A stretch of 64,000 bases of DNA from F23-D06 sp947165685 (GTDB lineage Bacteria; Bacteroidota; Bacteroidia; Bacteroidales; WCHB1-69). The translations under genes and the position numbers were made by a program. Every line of letters begins with the position of its first letter. Within the stretch, counting starts at the first letter, position 1. Shown here piece by piece: positions 36,208 to 41,506 of this stretch. Under the pieces are notes generated by a model that worked only from the letters and a program-made list of their open reading frames with translations, was not told where the DNA came from and ran no database searches. The stretch covers positions 1 to 64,000 of the forward strand of contig CAMVBK010000012.1 in the NCBI GenBank assembly GCA_947165685.1, read 5' to 3'.

Positions 36208-36296
36208 ACGGCCATATTTGTTATCGAAGCGGCCTTGAACCCGAAGTCATCCCTCATGTTCTCCGTCAATTTTTGCAGAAGCGCTTCTTTTGTCAT
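36204..36296 (-). CDS. 30-residue leader peptide translationally coupled to the AlbA_2 gene
   Basis: Reads MTKEALLQKL, TENMRDDFGF, KAASITNMAV. Its TGA overlaps the AlbA_2 ATG. A TACTTTTG promoter element lies 60 bases upstream. Residues 1-24 are repeated exactly at 34757 downward, with only synonymous base changes. It is either a regulatory leader, a small subunit, or the truncated 5' end of a lost gene. Confidence 0.5.
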   Translation of the reverse strand: MTKEALLQKLTENMRDDFGFKAASITNMAV

Positions 36297-36353
36297 TGTT
36301 TTCTGATGTGAGTTGTTTTCTATTGATATGATGTTTCGCCAAATGTTACAGGT
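36220..36353. repeat. 134-bp direct repeat, right copy
   Basis: Partner of 34681-34814. It covers the first 24 codons of the leader peptide and its 5' untranslated region, and stops two bases short of the promoter element. Confidence 0.95.
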
Positions 36354-36355
36354 GG

Positions 36356-36363
36356 CAAAAGTA
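36356..36363 (-). promoter_or_regulatory. -7 promoter element TACTTTTG for the leader peptide/AlbA_2 unit
   Basis: Fits TAnnTTTG on the minus strand and lies immediately outside the right 134-bp repeat. The left repeat copy has no such element. Confidence 0.6.
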
Positions 36364-36456
36364 CATAATTTTCGCGAGACCATGGTGTCGTTTTTGCGAT
36401 TGTTTATAGCCACGGTAGTTTTTTTCAGCTGTCGTTCCTGAAATCCATTTTTTTTG

Positions 36457-36464
36457 TACTTTTG
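36457..36464 (+). promoter_or_regulatory. -7 promoter element TACTTTTG for the structured RNA candidate
   Basis: Fits TAnnTTTG on the plus strand. The first hairpin of the RNA candidate begins four bases later, at the expected start of transcription. It diverges from the AlbA_2 promoter about 95 bases away. Confidence 0.6.
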
Positions 36465-36467
36465 CCG

Positions 36468-36771
36468 CACTTTTCCGCATAAAACAGCAGAAAAGTGACA
36501 TATTGAAAAAGGCGTTGAGTCAACGTCTTATCTGCGGCTTGTTCGAATCTGGTAAATTCACAATCTTCCGCACGGTAAGGCAATGGCCAATGTCCATGGT
36601 TGTGTATTGGCTGTATAGGCGCAAGATTTCACGTTTATACATGACGGATTTTCAAACAATCCGTTACATATACGACGGCGTGGGCTTCGGCATTGCTTAT
36701 CCTCGGAAGATGGGCAATACCAGAGCCTGATACGCGGGATGAGCGATGGTTCGGATTCTCGCGTTTTTTTT
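36468..36771 (+). ncRNA. Candidate structured non-coding RNA of about 300 nt
   Basis: A chain of hairpins with perfect or near-perfect stems: CACTTTTC/GAAAAGTG (36468-36497), AAGGCGTT/AACGTCTT (36509-36529), GGCCAAT/ATTGGCT (36585-36612), TGTATAGGCG/CGTTTATACA (36612-36641), TGACGGATT/AATCCGTTA (36642-36666), ATTGC/GCAAT (36692-36718), and a terminator hairpin with eight T. A -7 promoter element precedes it. No tRNA-like, RNase P or SRP signature was found. The Bacteroidales-1 motif, described as having a Bacteroidota promoter and a terminator at its ends, is one possible identity. The 75-residue ORF within it (36503-36730) has no recognisable domain and is probably incidental. Confidence 0.6.
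36733..36771 (+). terminator. Intrinsic terminator of the structured RNA candidate
   Basis: CGCGGGA (36733-36739) pairs with TCTCGCG (36757-36763) with one G-U, followed by eight T. Confidence 0.75.
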
Positions 36772-36838
36772 ATGTGTGGTAAATTGAATGATTTATTTGT
36801 ACGGAGTCGGGGGTCGCCGTGGAGATTATTCGGAAACA

Positions 36839-37692
36839 ATGGAATTGCCAAAGTGGCTTGACGATTGCATTTTTGGAGAACAAAAGGCGGAATATAGTCC
36901 TTCTTATTCCGACATGACGAACATTGATGATGACAAGGCCAAGACCTTGAATTATCTCGGTACGTATTTTCTCCGTAGTTATGCTGAGGCATATTGCATT
37001 TTCAGTGAATATTTCCAACACCATGCAGACGAATTTGCCACTCAAACAGCTCTTTCCGTGTTCGACTTCGGTTGTGGTACAGGAGGTGAAATCATTGGCT
37101 TGCTTGCTGTCATTGATGAGTGTTTGCCGCATGTTAAAAAGGTGCGGATAGTGGCTTTAGACGGGAATCAACATGCACTTAGGATTTATGAGAAAATATT
37201 GAAGAAGGCGCAATCTCATATCCGTTTTGAAGTGGAAAACAATGCCGCTCCCATCATGATTGACGATTTTTACGATTTGCACATCACATACTGAATAAGG
37301 TTTTGGACAAACAGTTTGACCTAATAATCTCTTTCAAGGCCATTTGCGAGTTTGTGACGAAAGACCAATTTGAAAAGCAGAATGCTTACGAACATATTGC
37401 CAAATTTTTGATGCCCAAACTTACCGACAATGGCCTAATGCTGCCCGAAGACGTAACCACTTACAACAACACTTCGCAAGAGTGGCTACCCATGATGATG
37501 GATAATGGATTGAAAGCAGCATATTGCAAAGTGGTCTCAAAAAATGAAGGATATAACCAAATATATACAATAACCCATTCTCATAAGCACAATGATGTAA
37601 GCAAAGTGGCTTTTGCAAAAGCGAAAATGAAAATGCTTTTCACTTTTATAGAAGTCAACTTTGGAATCGGAAATCTAATTGGGCGCCTCTAA
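36839..37692 (+). pseudogene. SAM-dependent methyltransferase disrupted by a frameshift
   Basis: The first part (to 37294) carries the SAM-binding motif I VFDFGCGTGGEIIGLL and the acidic motif II IVALDGNQHALRI. It ends at a stop just after DDFYDLHI. The continuation is in the next frame: reading through the stop region gives HHILNKVLDKQFDLIISFKA, with the expected motif IV-like DLIIS, and runs to a stop at 37692. A one-base loss near the T-run around 37264-37270 explains both. The start may be the ATG at 36839 (MELPKWLDD) or one at 36788. The target cannot be told. It could also be a sequencing error. Its stop overlaps that of the convergent nuclease gene. Confidence 0.8.
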
Positions 37693-39044
37693 TGGCTCAT
37701 CGCCACCAACGCCGCCACCATCTCCTCGACCTCCTCTTTGCGGTAGTCGGACAGCTTGATGGTGTAGTAGCGGTCGTAGTCGGGGTGGAGGACGCAGAGG
37801 ATCATGGAGGAGACCTTCATGCCGTATTCGGTTTCGAGGATGTACTTGTAGAAGCTCTGCTGCAGCTCGTAGTGGTAGTAGCTGGAGTTGTCCAAGTGGG
37901 AGAGAATGGAGAGACCGCGGCCGATGCCGTACTTCTTGGGGTAGCCGTCGATGATGAGGTTCTTGCTGCGCTTCCAATCGACCATCACGAAGTCGCCGCC
38001 GGGCTTGCGGAAGAGCGCATCCACGGTGCCCGCGATGCCGTACTGCGGCAGCGTGACGATCTTCTCCGCATCGTGGAATGCGAGGCCACGCCTGAGAATC
38101 TGCTCCTCGTGGAACTTGCGGAAGAGCCGGAACTCCTTGAAGTCCTCCTCGTGCGGCTTCCCTTTCAGGAAGTACTCGATCTGCTGGTGCATGAAGGTGC
38201 CGCGCTCGGAGGGCTCCAGCATCTTGCGGACAACCTCTTCGCGCGTCTTTCCCGAGTCGGCCATGAACTTCTGGATATACGCCTCCTCGTCGAAATAGGG
38301 GAAGAACTTCTCGATGAGGGTGGTCACGGAGGTGTAGTCGGCTGTTCCGCTCTGGTTGCGTTCGTCGGCGTAGGTGTGCGTGGTCTCGTTGAAGACCATG
38401 ACGGGGTGACCGCCCGCTGCCGCGCCGCCCGCCCGTTCCCGTATCCGCTCGCGCAAGGCAGGCAGATGGTCGGGCTGCCCGAACGTCTGGATGCCCAGGT
38501 ACTTCTCGCGGACCAGGTCGCGCTCCTTGGTCGCGGCCTCCTTGAAGGTCCAGCGGGGCTCCGTCGCCACGGTACTTCCCATGTCCGCCGACTCACCCTT
38601 CAGCCTGCCCGCGACCCGGCGGAGCAACTCCACGCAGGCGTCCGTCTGCTCGCACACCTGCCGTTCGGTGAAGCGCACTACCGTCCAGCCGCAGTCGCTG
38701 AACCAGCGGTCGCGCACGGCATCCTTGCCCTCGACCTGATGCATCGGCACGCGGTACCAGCCATGGTAGGGCGCGTCGATTTCTACATCGATGTAGAGGC
38801 CGGCCGCTTCATCGACCAGTGCGATGGCGGGTTCGTAGGGAATGGCGCGGTAGGGAGCTTCCAAATGCACGTCACAGCGCAGGAGCGTACTTAAATCGCT
38901 TTGCTGCAATGCTTTGCTGAAAATATTGTCGGAATATCCGTGTATGTCGGAGCGGCCGGGCTGCGGTGATGTGATTTCCGCGTCTGTCGCCGGCCATGAA
39001 ATAATCGGGTAAAAATCGGGGGGGGTGGGGGGGGCTGTTTTCAT
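37689..39044 (-). CDS. Two-domain protein: DUF559-like plus RecB-like PD-(D/E)XK nuclease
   Basis: 451 residues. The N-terminal part (about 50-150) contains LVDEAAGLYIDVEIDAPYHG and DRWFSDCGWTVVRFTERQV, resembling DUF559 / very-short-patch-repair-like endonuclease folds. The C-terminal part (about 215-440) contains YTSVTTLIEKFF, RGTFMHQQIEYFLKG and the catalytic core GIAGTVDALF then FVMVDWKRSK, the PD-(D/E)XK signature of RecB-family exonucleases (Asp and Asp-x-Lys). Two nuclease-fold domains in one chain is notable. Its ATG touches a five-unit 8-bp repeat. A poly-C stretch lies within the first ten codons (Pro-Pro-Thr-Pro-Pro). A DNA repair or processing role is inferred. Confidence 0.8.
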   Translation of the reverse strand: MKTAPPTPPDFYPIISWPATDAEITSPQPGRSDIHGYSDNIFSKALQQSDLSTLLRCDVHLEAPYRAIPYEPAIALVDEAAGLYIDVEIDAPYHGWYRVPMHQVEGKDAVRDRWFSDCGWTVVRFTERQVCEQTDACVELLRRVAGRLKGESADMGSTVATEPRWTFKEAATKERDLVREKYLGIQTFGQPDHLPALRERIRERAGGAAAGGHPVMVFNETTHTYADERNQSGTADYTSVTTLIEKFFPYFDEEAYIQKFMADSGKTREEVVRKMLEPSERGTFMHQQIEYFLKGKPHEEDFKEFRLFRKFHEEQILRRGLAFHDAEKIVTLPQYGIAGTVDALFRKPGGDFVMVDWKRSKNLIIDGYPKKYGIGRGLSILSHLDNSSYYHYELQQSFYKYILETEYGMKVSSMILCVLHPDYDRYYTIKLSDYRKEEVEEMVAALVAMSH

Positions 39045-39084
39045 GGGTTATTGGGTTATGGGGTTATTGGGTTGTGGGGTTATT
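39045..39084. repeat. 8-bp tandem repeat (GGGTTATT type), five units, abutting the nuclease start codon
   Basis: Five consecutive units GGGTTATT, GGGTTATG, GGGTTATT, GGGTTGTG, GGGTTATT, directly next to the ATG at 39044. In the gene's direction the unit reads AATAACCC. A further run of ATGAATAA-like units extends to about 39119. Confidence 0.9.
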
Positions 39085-39122
39085 TTATTTATTCATTTTA
39101 TTCATTTCATTCATTTATTGGC

Positions 39123-39181
39123 CCCAGGGCTCGCTGCGCTCACCCTGGGCTGACATAGGTCGGGCTTTCAGCCCTTTTTGG
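39123..39181. repeat. 59-bp REP-like palindromic repeat, copy 1
   Basis: Hairpin CCCAGGG/CCCTGGG followed by TGACATAGGTC and a second hairpin GGGCT-TTC-AGCCC with five T. The copy at 53109-53167 differs at three positions. The second hairpin looks like a plus-strand intrinsic terminator. Confidence 0.9.
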
Positions 39182-39249
39182 AATGCTGTAGTTTGATATT
39201 CTCCTTTTCGTTGATTCTCTATGACTATCCCTATCTGCATTCCTAATTC

Positions 39250-39723
39250 CTAATTGTTTTCCTCCCACTTTTCCAGCACGATTCCGAAGCTCTCGATTCC
39301 TTCCACCACGGAGTCTCTCATGCCTTGTGTGACGGTGAAGGTGTATTCGCCGTTGTAGGGGAACCGTACCTTGGGCTGGAAGAGGAACTTGTTGTCTTTC
39401 AGGCGGCCTTGTCCGTGACCGGTCCAGTTGCCGAACTTGTCGCAGAGGATGAAGCCGAGGGTGTCCTGCTCGGTGTGGCCGTCGGGGTACTTTGTTTTCA
39501 TGAAGACGTAGAAGTTCTGCGTCTCGAAGTCGGTGGTGTTCCGGAGCAGGATGTACATGTTGAAATACTGCATCGAGTCCTCGATGTTCAGCTTGAAATA
39601 CTGCGGCCTGTCGATGGCCCACTTCTCGTCGGGGATCATGTTCACCTGCCCGTAATATTCGTTGTGGTGGCATCCGCAAAGGAGCGTGGTGAACAGGGCG
39701 AAGAGCAATAGATATTTTTTCAT
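39250..39723 (-). CDS. gldH: Gliding motility lipoprotein GldH
   Basis: 157 residues. Lipoprotein signal peptide with lipobox LLCGC (Cys18), followed by the GldH-typical sequence YYGQVNMIPDEKWAIDRPQY, the strand ILLRNTTDFETQNFYVF, and RFPYNGEYTFTVTQGMRD near the end. GldH is an envelope lipoprotein required for gliding in Flavobacterium and is widespread in non-gliding Bacteroidota with a type IX secretion system. It starts six bases after the stop of the PSP1 gene, so the two form one transcription unit. Confidence 0.9.
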   Translation of the reverse strand: MKKYLLLFALFTTLLCGCHHNEYYGQVNMIPDEKWAIDRPQYFKLNIEDSMQYFNMYILLRNTTDFETQNFYVFMKTKYPDGHTEQDTLGFILCDKFGNWTGHGQGRLKDNKFLFQPKVRFPYNGEYTFTVTQGMRDSVVEGIESFGIVLEKWEENN

Positions 39724-39729
39724 AACCTA

Positions 39730-41433
39730 TTAAGAATCAGCGATATGTTTGAGTTCTTCGGCACTCACGTTTCCGCCTTCCTCCATCTTCTTCTGGTTGA
39801 CGACGGCGAAGCTTTCGAGGTTTTCGGGCATCTTGCCCTGTTCGTTCATTTTGATGATTTGCTTCACCTTTTCGAGCGGAATGGAGAAGAGGTTGTTGGG
39901 GTCGTCTTGGTAGGCGTACCAGACGAGTTTCTTGAAGATGTCGATTTTATTGTAGATGCCCTTGCCTTTCTGGGTTTTGAGCACCACGTGGGAGGATGGG
40001 AATTCCTTGAGTTCGCGCTGGTAGGTCTCCTGCTCGAAGTTGAGGCAGCACTTGAGTTTGCCGCACATGCCGGCGAGTTTCTGCGGGTTAAGGGAGAGCT
40101 GCTGGGTGCGGGCGGTGTTTGTGGAGACGGACTGGAAGTTGGTGAGCCACTGCGAGCAGCAGAGCTCGCGGCCGCAGGAGCCGATGCCGCCGAGGCGGGC
40201 CGCTTCCTGGCGCACGCCGATCTGCCGCATCTCGATGCGGATGTGGAACTGCTCGGCCAGAATCTTGATGAGCTCGCGGAAATCGACGCGTTCCTCGGCG
40301 GAGTAGTAGAAAATGGCCTTCGTGCCGTCGCCCTGATATTCCACGTCGTTGACCTTCATCTTCAAGTCGAGGTCCCAGGCCGTGTAGCGCGACGACAGCA
40401 TGGTGGTGTACTCCTTGTCAACGGTGGCAATCCACTCCTCGATGTCGGCGTAGCGGGCGTGCCGGTAGAGCTTCTTGGTGACGTTCTCGGGCTTCACGCG
40501 CTTGGCCTGCATCTGGCGCTGCACCTGCAGCCCGAGCATGGAGACGATGCCGATGTCGTGGCCCGGACTGGCCTCCACCGCCACGATGTCGCCCACGCGG
40601 AACGTGACCCCGGGGGGCATCAGGTAGAAGTCCTTGTGGCTGTTCTTGAAACGCACCTCCGCGATGGGGAACTCCAGATGCTCTAAGCTGATGTCGAGGT
40701 CGTCCATCCAGTTGTAGGAGGGCAGTTTGCACGATTGGTACTGGTATTGTGCGCAATGCGCATGTTCAGGGTTCGGGAGATCTTTCAGTCCGCGGGTGTG
40801 GAAGATGTTGCCCGCGATTTTTCCGGCCTCGCGCGACACGCCGGTGCGGATGTCCATGTCAAGATACGGTTCCCAGTCCTCGCCGGCGGGAACGTTGCTT
40901 TCGAGGTCCTGCTTATCGACCGTGGCGGTCTTCTTGCGCATCATTTTGGTCACCTCCTCCAGTTCCTCGGCGGTGAGGGTGTCGAAATACTCGCGGTCTT
41001 CGTCCGTCTCGTCGTCGCTGTGGTCTAAGGTGGGGTCTTTCAGCAGCCGTTCGCCGCTGACTTTGTTTTTGCGCCGGTTGTTGTCCTTGCGCTTGCCGCC
41101 GTTGCCGCCGTTGTTGCCATTGCCGCCATTGTTGCCATTGTTGCCATTACTGCCGTTCGGGGAAGCTTTGGCAGGCTTGTCGCCGGCGGGCCGTTTTTGC
41201 TGTTTCTCGTCAGCGGTTTTCTCGGCGGGCTTGCGGTCCGGCTTGTTGTCTTTTTTGCGTTCAGGAGCGTTGCCTTGGCGAGGTGTACCTGTATTGCCCG
41301 ATTCGTTTTTCGTCTCGGCGGGTTCGCCAACGGGCATGTTATCAGTGTTTTCTGAATCCAGTCTGTTTTCCGTACGAGCGTCTGCGCCCTCTCTTCTTCT
41401 GTAGTTTCTATGTCTGTTGTTGTCGTTTCTCAT
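39730..41433 (-). CDS. PSP1 (RicT/YaaT)-family protein with a long disordered N-terminus
   Basis: 567 residues from ATG 41433 (MRNDNNRHRNYRRREG). An apparent longer frame to 41778 lies inside the downstream end of the T9SS gene and beyond a TATCTTTG promoter element, so it is rejected. Residues 1-150 are low complexity, rich in Asn, Lys, Gly and Asp with (NGG)n runs. The PSP1 domain covers about 260-470, with VGDIVAVEASPGHDIGIVS, DFRELIKILAEQFHIRIEMR, IGVRQEAARLGGIGSCGREL and the Cys-rich CCSQWL and MCGKLKCCLNFE. In Bacillus the homologue helps RNA processing and biofilm regulation. Operon with gldH. Confidence 0.9.
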   Translation of the reverse strand: MRNDNNRHRNYRRREGADARTENRLDSENTDNMPVGEPAETKNESGNTGTPRQGNAPERKKDNKPDRKPAEKTADEKQQKRPAGDKPAKASPNGSNGNNGNNGGNGNNGGNGGKRKDNNRRKNKVSGERLLKDPTLDHSDDETDEDREYFDTLTAEELEEVTKMMRKKTATVDKQDLESNVPAGEDWEPYLDMDIRTGVSREAGKIAGNIFHTRGLKDLPNPEHAHCAQYQYQSCKLPSYNWMDDLDISLEHLEFPIAEVRFKNSHKDFYLMPPGVTFRVGDIVAVEASPGHDIGIVSMLGLQVQRQMQAKRVKPENVTKKLYRHARYADIEEWIATVDKEYTTMLSSRYTAWDLDLKMKVNDVEYQGDGTKAIFYYSAEERVDFRELIKILAEQFHIRIEMRQIGVRQEAARLGGIGSCGRELCCSQWLTNFQSVSTNTARTQQLSLNPQKLAGMCGKLKCCLNFEQETYQRELKEFPSSHVVLKTQKGKGIYNKIDIFKKLVWYAYQDDPNNLFSIPLEKVKQIIKMNEQGKMPENLESFAVVNQKKMEEGGNVSAEELKHIADS

Positions 41434-41452
41434 TCCCAAAAAAATTAAGCCG

Positions 41453-41460
41453 CAAAGATA
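41453..41460 (-). promoter_or_regulatory. -7 promoter element TATCTTTG for the PSP1/gldH unit
   Basis: Fits TAnnTTTG, 20 bases upstream of ATG 41433. Confidence 0.65.
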
Positions 41461-41506
41461 CAATTTTTTTTCGGGTAAGGCGGGCGTTTGTAAAAAGGTG
41501 AGATTC

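Noticed and set aside
36541..36560. tRNA-like T-arm (GTTCGAATCTGG)
   Set aside because: No acceptor or anticodon stem pairs around it at tRNA spacing.
36503..36730. 75-codon plus-strand frame as a protein gene
   Set aside because: It overlaps the chain of hairpins, has no domain, and base pairing explains the sequence better.
32703..39044. Calling the island a prophage or integrative element
   Set aside because: No integrase, transposase, phage structural gene, tRNA attachment site or clear end repeats were seen.
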